DNA of 64,000 nucleotides from Nocardia wallacei (lineage in GTDB: Bacteria; Actinomycetota; Actinomycetes; Mycobacteriales; Mycobacteriaceae), in NCBI RefSeq assembly GCF_029869545.1, contig NZ_JARWQD010000290.1, forward strand, positions 59,682-123,681. Direction: 5' to 3'. How positions within the stretch are numbered: position 1 is the first letter of the stretch; every line of letters starts with the position of its first letter. Positions 24,001-36,000 of the stretch are shown here, piece by piece. The translations under genes and the position numbers were made by a program. Below the pieces are notes generated by a model. The model was not told where the DNA came from. It saw nothing but the letters and a program-made list of their open reading frames with translations, and made no database searches.

Positions 24001-27000
24001 CGCGGACAAGTACGACAACCGCCGCACGCTGCGCATCACCTCGGGGATCGGACTCACCGCCACCGCCGCCACGGGCGGCTGGGTCCTGGCCGGGCTCCCC
24101 GGTGCGCTGGAGGCGCTCATCGCGACGGCCGTCCTCGTCTCCGCCACCGACTCCATCGCAGGAACCGCCACCACCGTCTACGGCCGGAAGCTGGTCGAGA
24201 CGGAGGAGCAGAAGAAGAACGCGATGACGCTGCAGCTGCTGGAGCGTCAAGCATCGGGGACCGTGGGTAACTTCCTTTTCCCCATGCTCGGAAGAATCGC
24301 GCCGGTGGTCCCGCTGTGGGCCGACGCCGCGAGCTATGCCGCGAATATGAAGCTGCTCGGCAAGCTCCCACCGGCGCCGTCGAAGCAGCACCAACCGCTC
24401 CGCCGGCTCGACGGCGCCCGGGCGATGTGGCGCGACCCCTATCTACGAGGCAACGTCGGGCTGTTGATCCCTTGGGGTTTCGGCGCATGGGCCTCGGGCG
24501 TACATATGGCGGATCTCATCAACTCCAACGGCTATTCGGCGACCACGACCGGGCTGCTGATGGCGGGCGGAAGCACCGGGGTGCTGCTTGCCGCGTTGTC
24601 GCCCAAGCGGTTCAAGGAATGGATCAGCCTGAAATGGATGCATCCGGTAACGATGGCGACGTGGGCGTCGCTCATGACCACGTACGCCACCACGACCAAC
24701 CCCTGGATCATCCTGCCCACCTCCGTCGCCGTCGGTTCGGCGGTCATGCTCAACAACAAGAAGTTCTTCGAGTACCAGGCGGATGTGGTGCCGGAGCAGG
24801 CCATCGGCGGCGCGATGTCCACCACGGCCATCATGAACAGCGCGAGCGGCATGGTCGGCGGCGCGCTCGGCGGTTATCTGCTGGCGACGATCGGCGGGAC
24901 GGCAACGGGCTGGCTGAACGCGAGCATCTTCGGCGCCGCGGCGGCCGCCTCGGCCGTCCTGGCGTACTTCACGAATCGGCGCATCGAGGAGTGCCTCGAC
25001 CGCACGGCCGAAATTCTCACCCTCCAGCCTCGTGCCGACGACAAGCGCGACAACGACTGGCGCAAACTCCGCGACGTGCTCGGGGCCCGGCTGACCGAGG
25101 TGGACCCCACCGACAAGGACGACCCTTTCCGGGAGATCATCGACACCGTCAAGGACGACGGCAATAACGTCGACGTCAGCGTCGTTCTCGTCGACGACGG
25201 CACCACCATGCACGCCTTCGCCGTCACGGCCGTCGACGGCACCGCCATCTTCTTCGATACGGGCATCGACCACACCGCCAATCCCCATCTCAGTAAGGAA
25301 GACAAGCGAACGGTCAAGAGGAGCCCCGGCATCCGGCGCATCCCCCGCGTCCAGACCGAACACGAATTCCGGAACCGATTCACCACGGTCACACGCATAT
25401 TCAAAGCCGACCTCACCGAAGACCCCGCCACCGGAAAACTCGAGGACCTCTACAAGGGCACACCCGAAGACCCCGACGCGGCGACCCCGCGCGACGGCGA
25501 GATCACCGGGCCGCCCCGGGCGGAACAACCGGGCGGCAACGGAATCGACCCCGTGGCAATCGATCTCGACGATGCCGACTCGACCCTTCCGGCGGATCCG
25601 CACCCCACCCGGCAGGAGCGACAGGACGCGGCGAGGGCGATCGCCGCGCTGCGGCAACGGTTCGGGGAGCACGCGACGATCCGGTCGCTGGTCGACCGGG
25701 TGGCTCCGGATGAGGTGGTCGACGCCGCCCGCGCCCGCGCCGAAAGGAATGCGGGCTGGTGGTTTTCGCTGTCCGGCGACGAGGTCCTCGTCGACGGGGT
25801 GGGGATGACGGCGGAGCAGGCGGCGATGGTGGCGTTGTATCCCGAGCTGATCGGCAATACCGACGGCATCCCGTACGCCGTGCGCGACCGCGCCAATCGG
25901 CGGTCCATCACCCGGCAGCTCACCCGGCTGCGCCGGATCCTCGGCTATCGCCCGCTCACCTCCGCGGAGCAGACGCATCTGCGCAACCTCGAGACCACCC
26001 GGGACCACCTGGCCGAAATAGCACGCCGGGTAAGGGAATTGGGTTCGCCGCCGGTGCAACTGCTCGCCTACGACGCCCAGAAGTACGGCGGCAACGGACG
26101 GATCTCCGTCGCCATCGGTGACGCCGACGAGGCGACGAACATCACCCGCCATGTCGGTGGCTTCGGGACCACGCTGCGGTCGCTGCTGTACCGATACAGG
26201 TTCGCGGGTCCCCAGTACGAAATGACCTCGCGGTACGCACCCGGCGAAACCGTCGCGGCCATCATCGATATCGGCTACGAGCACCCCACCAAACTGCTGC
26301 GGGGTACCGCGCCGGTGCTCCCGTTCGATCCCGCCTATCGCCGGTTCGCCGAGGTCGGTGGCTACGTTGTCGCGCGAGATACGGTGTCCTACAACGCCAC
26401 TCGCGAGGCATTGGCCGCGCATCGGGGAATCGCGCCGCCGCGGTTGCACACGCTGCTCGGGCACAGCTACGGCTCCACCACCGTGTGCTACGCGGGCCGG
26501 GACGCGCGGCTGGCCGGAGAGATCGACCAGGTGGTGCTGACGGCTTCCCCGGGCGCGGGCCCGATGACCCGGGCCACCGACTTCGGTATCGGAGCCGACA
26601 ATGTCCACGTCCTGACGGCGACCCGCGACTACATCGCCTGGCTCGGCGCCACCACCCCGAACGGGCGCGGGCGATTGCTCAACCGCGGTCTGGGAGTGGA
26701 TCCCGCCAGCGAGTCCTGGGGGGCGGTCCGGGGCACCGCGGAGCCACCGAAGACACCGGAGTTCCGCAAGCGCAAGCAGGTCCATCAGGGCTACAACTCC
26801 TACGCCGATGCCGAGGCGCGGGAGCCGACGGAGTCGCTGGACAGCATCGGCCTGATCACCGCGGGCCGCGGCGCCGAGGTCACCCGCGCAGGCCACCGCC
26901 CGTCCGGTAGGTCGTTGCTCGTCGCGGATCCCGAACGCCGGCGCGCCGCCCGGACCCGGGCGCTGCACGACGCCTTCGCCCCGGCGGAGGTCGCCGAGAT

Positions 27001-30000
27001 CGAGCAGCTCATCGCCGAACTGCTGACCTACCGCGACGCGGACGGCAACCGTCCGTTCGCCTACCTCGAGGACCTGCCGATCCCCCGCGCCGCCGAACCC
27101 TCCGGGGCGGATTGGGTCGCCCACCGCGGGGACTGGCTCCGGGCGCTGCGCGAAGGCAGGTTCGAGGAGCTGCGGAACATAGAACTCACCGCGAAGGATG
27201 TCTTCGAACTGAAGCGTCTGCTGCGGCGCTCCCCCATCTACCTGACGCTCGCCTTGATGGTCGCGACCGGTTTGAAAGCCGAACAGCTGCTGGGCATTTC
27301 GGATCCCGGTCCGCTGTTGTTCAAGCAGGAGAAGCGGATTCAGGGCGATAAGACCATCACCGTCTGGAAGTTCCGGACCCTGCCGGAGGACGAACCGGAG
27401 GGACCCACCAGCAATACCGCTGTCGATCGGGCCAGCCCGGTCCAGCGGTTCGCGCGCGACACCTCGCTCGACGAACTGCCGCAGCTGCTCGCGATCGCCG
27501 AGGGCACCATGTCCTACATGTCGGGCAGGCCCATGCTCGACGGCGACCGCGCCCGGATGCGCAAGGTCCTCACGCCCGGGGAGTACGAGTTCTGGGACCA
27601 GCACCTCAAGAACGATCTGTGGTCGGCGCTGCACTTCCCCGGCTGCCGTGGTTTCGACCGCGAGTCCCCGGAGTACCTGCGCACGAGACTCCTTGCGGCC
27701 CGGCTCTATTCGCTGATCGGGAGCCGGACGGTCGATGAGTACATGCTCCGGGTGGTCGACCGGTACCTGCTCGGCATGGTGCGCAGCGAGGGCCGGGTGC
27801 TGGCACGGAAGCTGGCGGACCACCTACTCGGCCGTCTCGACTCCGGCGACGAGAGGGGCACGGAGACAACCGATGTCGCGGCGCAACCGCTGCCCGACAC
27901 CGAGGCGACACAGTCTCTCGACGGCGACACTGATCGATCGGCTACGACCGATGGCTCGCAGCCGCCGTCACCGACCCCGGTGGAACCCGCACCCGACGAC
28001 CCGATGCTCGAGCGGATCCGCGGCATCAACCCCCGACGCACCCGGGACAACGGCGCCGAATGCACCCTCGCCGCCGATCTGCGGCTCAGCGGCCGACCCG
28101 ATGTCGTCGCCGCGCCGGAAACCGGCCGGGCACCCGGTGACGACCGCCGATTCATCCAGGACCACTACGACACCACGTTCCAGCACGTCGACAGCTGGAC
28201 CGACCTCGAACAGCAACTCCTCGACGCCGGACACCTGGCCCGCGGCATCATCGCCTACCGCCGCCGTTCCTCCGGGGGTGCCCGCGACGACACCGTCAAC
28301 GTCATCAACGACAACGGCACCATCCGATACCTCGACGGCCGAACCGGTGCCGACGTCACCAAGACCATCCACACGCTGATCGGCCGGTTCACCAGCCCGG
28401 AACACCAACGCCTGCACGGCTATCCCCTGGCGGCGATCGACGCCGACTTCCTCCGCACCGACGGCCACTACACCGGATCCCGCTCCGCCACACCGGGTGT
28501 CACCACACCGACCCCCGGCGCCGCCGACCCCGCCGCGATCGATCTCGGCGACGAGGAGCACGAGCGCGGGATACTCGATGCCGTACAGGAGCTGGTGGGC
28601 GATGCGCACGCGGCGATCGAGATCACCGCGGAGGCGTGCGCGCAAGGCGGCGGCCCGGACGCGCAGCTGGCCCATGCCCGGAGTCTGGCGCTGGAGCACC
28701 TCCGGTTCGCTCGGTTCCGGCAGGCCCTGCTGGTATCGCTGATCCGCGACGGGCATGTGGACGCGCGCGACGACCGCGCCCGGGCATTGCACGCCGTGAC
28801 CGCGGCGCAGCTGAGCCGATGCCTCGAGGCGCTGGACGCCGAGGACCGCGGCATCCTGGTCGCACGATTCCGGGAGGGAATGTCTCGCGCCGACGCCGCC
28901 CGCCACCTGAATCTGGGCAAGCTGACTCGTATTACCGACGCCCGCGCGGTTCGCAGGCTCGCACGGCTGGTGGCCGACACCACCGAACCGGTCTACGTCG
29001 TCTCCGGCCGCCTCGAGGAACCCATCCCCGGATTGGCCCCGCGGGAACAGTACCGGTACCGAGGCGGAAAAACGGGCCGGGCGATGCCCGAGGACATTGC
29101 CCGGGCGCTCGTGGCGCAGGCATTGGGCCGGTTGCCGATCGCCTTCGGCGGAAAAAACAACCTGAATGTCGTCGTCGGGAATCGCCAATTCATGGTGCGC
29201 TTCCCCAGAGCCAACCCTACCGATACGAAGGTCCTCGTCGAGTCGCGTCTGCTCGAGCGATATGCCGCCGACGATATCCCCGCACCGAGGGTGTATGCCG
29301 TGGTCGACGGCGTGGTCATGCCGGACGGTCGCCGTGTCGACGGTGTTCAGATACTCGGATTCATGCCCGAGGCCACACCGGTATCCAGCCGCCCGGAGAT
29401 TGCGCTGGACCGGGTGATCGGAGCCATCCGACGACTGCATGTGAACTCCGCGGCAATTCCGGGTGACCGCGCGGAATTTCTCGGCTATATGGTCGAAGAG
29501 GAACGGGAAAAATACGCCGCGCTACCTCCCGAAGTCACCGAACGCCTCCGTCGGCTCGGCGTGCCCGACGACCTTTTCGCACCGGTGCTGCGGTGGGCGC
29601 GCAGACTCGGTGCCGCCATGTTCACCCTCATTCACGCGGACCCGCACCTCGGTAACCTGCTCGAGGAGCCGGATGGCGTGATGGTCGCGGTGGATCACGA
29701 GATGACCAGGCCCGGCGACCCGGCTTTCGACTGGGCCCGGATGTACCACCTGACGCCGAATACACGCTTCCGAGAGCTGTTGCTGCAGAGGGTCCGGGTC
29801 GACCCCGACGCATTCGAGACCTACCTGCTGTTTCTCGATATTCAGCGGATATTGCACGACGTCCCGGATTTGGCGCACGCCGCGCGGTTCGGGGTGCTCA
29901 CCCCGGAGCAGATCGAATTCGTCGGGAGTGAACTGTCGAGCGCCTTCATTCGGCCACGCCGCGAGTGGGGGCATTGGTCGAACGTGACCAACGATGAACT

Positions 30001-33000
30001 CTTCCGGGCCCTGGGAGTCTGGGATCCCATACCGGCACACGACAACGGCCCCGAGTTCCGGGCAGCGGCGGCAACAGCGGCACCGACCGATACCACTGCC
30101 GCCCCCGCCGCGGTTCCGGCGGCGCCGAAGGCGGGCCGTGTCCCCCTACCGGATGCCGCCGCGGCCACCCACTCGAACCTCGCGGCATGGGCCGACGGAC
30201 TGTCCATCGAGGAAGCGTGGCGCGCGCTGGTCGATCTGCGGGCGACGGTGTCGGAACAGCTTGCCGGGGTTCGCGACGGCGGGCTGCCGTCTGCCACCGA
30301 ATTGGCCGCTCCGGCAAGGATTCTCAACGCCGTGATCGAGAGTCTGTGTATCCGTTTCGCCGAGCGGGTGTCCTACCTCGCTCACCCGCGAACGGTGACG
30401 CTCCTGAACGAGGCGACGCTGTCGAAGGTGGCCGATCACCTCGCGGCCTGGGCTCCCATCACCCGCGACATGTACGACGGCGCGGTCGCGGTGCACGACG
30501 GCATCACCGCATTCGACGTTCCCGGCATGGCATCCCCGACACTGCACGGCATGCTCGCGGTGCTGGGACAGCTGGCGGCGCGCACGGAGCAGTTCGCGCA
30601 ATCGGTGCACGGCACGGCAGGATCCGAGGCGACGGCGGCCACTGCCCGGGTCGAGGACGCACCGGAGGATCTGGCGTCCGCCGCCGCCTGGGCGACATCC
30701 GATTCGTTGCGCCGGGAGGCGCTGTTCTGGACCGATGTCGCGGACGGCTTGTTGCGTACCCGATCGACGGCCCCGGGCGATCGCATGGATCCCGTCGCGA
30801 TCGATCTCGGTGACCCCGACGACGATGCCTCCGAGAGCGGCGAATTCGTCGTTCCCCAGCACGCCAGGGGTACGGCGGCGGGGGTGGCCGACCTGGTGGA
30901 CGAGAATCTGACGTTCCGCGGAGATATCGCCGAACAGCTTTTCGCACAGCACATTCCGGCGGGCGAGCCGCCGGTGACGACGACGCGCGTGGCATGGGAA
31001 CGAGCACACCGCCGTGGGCTGCGGTATGCGGAGGCGACGATCGTGGGGCTGGTTTCCGGATGGGAAGGGGGCTCGAGTTCCGGTGCGCTCGGCCTGCCGA
31101 GCCTGTCCGAGGTGTTCTGGCAGCGACCGTCTTCGGCGGACGACAGCGAGCCGCCCGTAGGGCTGCACAGTGTGCCGCTGCTCTCGGCACACGCCCGCGC
31201 GTCGGACGGCACACCGGCGCCGTCGAGCCGCAACCGCACCGGAGCCGGGCCCCCGGCATGGGTGTACGCCGCCTTCGTCGTCCGCAATCCCTGGCCCGCC
31301 GAGGTGCGGCCGCAGGTGGTCGAGTGGTGCCTGCGGCAGGTCCGGCGGCGATACGGCGACAGCGCGGTGGTCGACTTCCACCGCTATCTCGCGGTGGAGG
31401 CGCGAACCGCCGTCCTCGCGCAGGCCCTCGAGGCTCCGCCCGATATCACTACTGCCCCGAACCGGCACACCGACCTGCTGTCGGCGTTCTCCGCGAATCT
31501 GGCCGTCGCGCGCCGGGAGGCGAACGTGGGCCACACCCTGCACGCCCAGTGGAGCGCCGCCCCGGATGCCCAGGCATACCACCGGAGATCGGACACGCTG
31601 CACGGGGAGATGGGACTGCGCCCTGTACCCGAGAGCGAATGTCGCCGCATACTCGGAACATTCGCGAAGCACAGGGCTCCGGGGCAGCCACCGGTCCTGC
31701 GCAGCTACGTCGCACCCGCACTCGACGAGCCGCTGCCACCGCGGCCCGGGTACTCGGTGCGCAGGCTGCTCGAGCGAACGAGTCCACTCGCGTTGAGCGA
31801 TGTGGTCCGCCCCCGGGCCACGCAGAGTGGCACGCACAGGCTGCATGTCACTCGGGCCGCCTACGAGCCGCACCCGGTGCGCGACGGAGCGGCACGGATC
31901 CGCATGCACGCGGTCGTGATGATCGACCAGGCCGAATTCGGGGATGTGGAACTGCTTTTCGAGCTCGACGCCGCCGGAACCGTCATCGTCGATCTCGTGC
32001 CCGGCTCGGTCGGCGGCTTCCTGCCCGAGTACCTGTCGGATCGGTCCGGCGCGGGACGGGGCTCGTTCATCGATATGGTGCGGCACTTCGTGCGCGGCCT
32101 CGGGGCCGACGTGTTGCGGGTGCCGGTGGCCGACGACTCGGGCGCCCGGGAGCTGCACGATCGCGACGTCCTGCGGCGTGCGGGTCTCACAGCGGTGCCG
32201 GGCGCACCGCAGTGGATGAGCGGCCCCTGTGTGGAGCCGTCGCCCGTGGCCGAGCCCCTCGTGTCGGGCCCGGATCGGCGGCTCAGCCGCGAACAGGTGC
32301 TCGAATTGATGGAGCAGGTGCGGGTGACCTCGCCGCACGAGTCCGAAAACCAGTGCGGCGTCTGGCATCTGTCGCTTCCGGCCGAGACCGGCTCCGACAT
32401 CATAGTGACGGTGCGGGTGTACCTCGACGAGGCCGAGCAGCTCGGCTTCGACCTGGACTCGCTGGCGGCGTCGCCGGCGGACGCGTCGGACCTGTTCCAC
32501 GAGGCCGGGGTGCGCGGTCCACGACTGCTCTACGACTCCGAATCATCGCCCACGGCACCGGATTTCAAGACGCGGGTGACGATTCACGAATACGTCGAAG
32601 GACATGAAGTCCGTCCGGCCGAGGGGTGGGGCCGTACCACCCACGATGTCTTCCGCGAGCTGTATCGGCTGCACAGCATGCCGGGCGGCGTATACACGAA
32701 GTACGGCTGGGACCGGGAGCAGGAGCGCCGGGTGCTGCAGTTGGAGCACGGCGACTTCGACCACCGGCTGGACACCCTGACCGGTGGTGTGCCGCTGTTC
32801 GTCGCGTGGCGGCCGAGCAGCACCACGGCGGACACGCGCACGACCGGGTTCACGCACGGCAATCCGATCCGCCGCAAGATGCGGCGCGGATCGGACGGCC
32901 GCATCGGCTTCACCGATTCCAAGCTCGCGCAGTTCGCGCCCATCGCGTGGGATTGGGCCAGGTACTACCTGGTGAACGATTGGGCCGACGAGGCCGAACG

Positions 33001-36000
33001 ACAGGACGTCAAGGCCGAGATCCTGGAAATTCTGCAACACCGCTACGGCGACGATATCGGCGACGAACTGGTGGCGGACTTCGAGCGCTACCTGCTGCTG
33101 GAGGCGCGAAAGTCCATCCTGGGCGATGCGTACCGGCTCCCCAAGAAGATCGCCGCGGGGTGGGTGACGATCGAGGAGGTACTGCCGAACTTCTGTCGCA
33201 GTATCGCCCTCATCCGCGCCGCCGCCGGTCGAGATCCCCTCCCCGAGACGGCGGTGCACGATCTGCTCGAGGAATGGGCGCAACGCGAGCTGGAGTTGCT
33301 GGGCACGGCTCCCACCGTCACGCCTGCCGCGCAGGCGCCGCCCGCTCCCGCCGCGGAACCCCGCCGGTGGCTGCGGCAGATGTTTCACGCGGCAGACAGG
33401 CGCGCCGTGCAGGAACTTCACGATGCGGACGAGTTGTCGGTACCGGCTGCCGTACAACGCCGGGACGGACGACGACGCATGGAGCCGATCACGCTGGCGT
33501 GGTCGCACTACGCGGACTTCGGCCTCACCGCCTCGGTCACCGCCGCGGTCATGGATGGCACACGCATGCACGGCGAGGTCACCGTCGTCTTCTACATGGA
33601 CATGTCCGGCCGGATGATCGCCCACTGCGCGAGCAAGCCCGCCGGACTGATGGTCGAGCCCCTCTTGGTCGACTTCGCCCGGGACGCGGGCGCGGACGAA
33701 CTCCGCGTGGCGGAGATCAGCGACTGGCAGGCGGCCGCCCAGGCCGGATTCGACTGGAACAGAGCCTCTTACAGAGATTTGGCCGCAGTCCGCGAGGGCC
33801 TGTCCGACGCGATCGACTACCACGAGCGCCGCGGCGGGACCATACCGCCCGGCCTCGCGGAGATACGCCGACTACTGCGGGCGGGGACCGTTCCGACGCC
33901 GAAGGAACTGCTGGACGCCGGACTGTCCGCGGCGGGCCTGCGCCTCGATGAGATCGCGGCACGGTGGGCCGGGTGCATCGACCTGGCCCATGCTCCCGCG
34001 GCCGCGGATATCGAATGGAGCCAGCCCGAAGCACCGGCCGCGATATTCCCCGCGGACCTGGCTCCGCCACCGGAAACGCTGCTGGACAACATCGCCCGGG
34101 AAGGCAGCGGCACCCTGGATCCGAAGGTCGCCGCCAGGCAGATTCTGCGGGCCAAACTCCGCGCCCCCGACTACGGCGGCAACAACAAGCGCGGGTGGCG
34201 CTATCGAGACGACAACGGCAATCAGATTGTCGTGCACCAGATCCTGCCGTCGACCGCCGGGGAGAAGGACCTCACACGCAATCCCGATCCGGCCTACGGG
34301 GACGGCCGCTGGTTCCACTGGCTCGCGTTCGATGCGCCCGATGCCGTGCGAATCGCCGGGGAGGTGACCGATGTCCCCACGCGGGTGTATCGCTGGCGGG
34401 ACTATTACGTGGAGGAGTACGCCGACGGACGCACCCCGGCACCGGATGCCCCGGACTGGAACCTGGTCCTGGACAAGCTGTTCCAGGTGAAGCGGCGCCT
34501 GCTGACCACACGGCTGCCCGAGGACCTGCAGGCGCGTCCGGTGACCGAACACCTCCACCTCTATCTGGACCAGCAGCGCCGCAACTACCGCCGCCGCGCG
34601 CCCTGGCTGGATCGGCTGTTCCGGCTCGCACCGCACCAGGCATGGTCGCCCGACACCGACGACACCATCTGGCGGCCGAGCCTCAATCACAACGACATGA
34701 CGCTCAGCAACGTCCGGATCGATGACGAGAACGACATCACGACGCTGATCGACTGGGACAACGCCACCGTCACGCACCCGCTGTGGGATTACGTGACCAT
34801 CCTGTGGTCGGAATGGCCCCCGGACATCGCCGAACAGGTCGAGAACCGGATCAGGGCGGAGGTCCGCGCCCTCGAGGCCGAGGGGCTGGTCGGGCCCGGC
34901 GCGGAGGCGGAACTGGACCGGCTGCTGACGATGGGATGCCTGGACTCGCTCTACGCCGACTCCCGGAATTTCGTCGAGCAGATCGCGGGCGACGCCGGTA
35001 AGGCGAACCGACTGATCGGGCGGTTCTACTCCGATTATCGACGGCTGTGCCGCCTGCGCGGTTGGGAGCCGGAGCCCGCGGATGTGGTGCGCGCGATGAT
35101 GCTGGATGCGGTGAACGAGGTACGCGCGAGCAAGGATCTGCCACCGCTGCCGAACGAGCATGTGGTGCACACGAATCCGCACACGCCCGGACCCCCGGCG
35201 ACGGAGGCCCCCGCGGTCCTGCCTCCCGCCGAGATGTCCGGGGATGCCGACCTGCTCGCTGTCGTCCACGGTCTGACCGATGGTCCGTACGGTGCTCGCG
35301 GCTACACCCTGACCCCGACCGCCGCACGATATTCCGGCACCGCCGGGAACCGGTGCCTCACCGTTTCGGCCACCATTGTGGCCGAAGGTACTTGGCGCAC
35401 TGACGAATCGGGCCATCTGCGGTTCCAGCCCGGCACCGGAGACACCGAGGGCACACCGGGGGTCGACGAGGCGGGTGATATGCGGTTCCACATCCGCCAT
35501 GACGAAAACGGCGGGATCACCGTGACTTTCGACCACCTGGAGGTCGATCCCGCCTTCGCCGGAGGACATTTCGCGCAGAACTTCGTTCCGCGGCTGCGCC
35601 GATGCGTCGGCGACAACGGCCGCGCGATCGTGCCCGTCCACGGCCCGATCGGCTTCGGAATCGCTGCGCGGCACGGCCTTCGACTGGATTCGGATCCGGA
35701 CCATCTGGCCGAATCGCGGGCGAGCACCGCCCGGCTGCTGAGCAGCGACCCGCGCAAACTCGTCGCCGACCCGATGCTGGACCGGTTCGACCGCCCCGCC
35801 GACGCGCGACCCACCTTCGCGGAACTGGCGACGTATCTCGCACGGTCACCCGAGCAATGGTCGCAGGACGCCCGATGGTGGGGCGTGCTGGACGGCGCGC
35901 CCGCACACGCCTCGGAGGTGCTCCACGGCGCCGATCCGCGACCGATGTCCCGGAACCCCGGCGTCGAATCCGGCACCGAAGTCATCGAATTGGCCGCGAA

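Larger units (their letters stand above)
2675..30811 (+). repeat. Twelve dispersed linker repeats, consensus DPVAIDLD, inside the giant gene
   Basis: Copies begin at 2675, 5021 (DT variant), 5933 (DT), 7550, 9239, 13331 (PVAIEF), 14540 (GP), 18602, 21386 (NP), 25547, 28526 (PAAIDL) and 30788. These correspond to residues 841, 1623, 1927, 2466, 3029, 4393, 4796, 6150, 7078, 8465, 9458 and 10212. Each is followed by a short acidic or proline-rich stretch and falls between recognisable domains. Synonymous changes occur in most codons (gtc/gtt/gtg, gcc/gcg/gca, gac/gat) while the peptide is kept, so selection appears to act on the protein. A processing site, a flexible spacer or a module-shuffling boundary are all possible. 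Confidence 0.9.

Noticed and set aside
24443..27823. Long minus-strand open frame (more than 1,100 codons) inside the giant gene
   Set aside because: It lies opposite clear plus-strand domains (MFS, hydrolase, sugar transferase). Long antisense frames are expected at this GC content. It has low-complexity composition and no recognisable domain.
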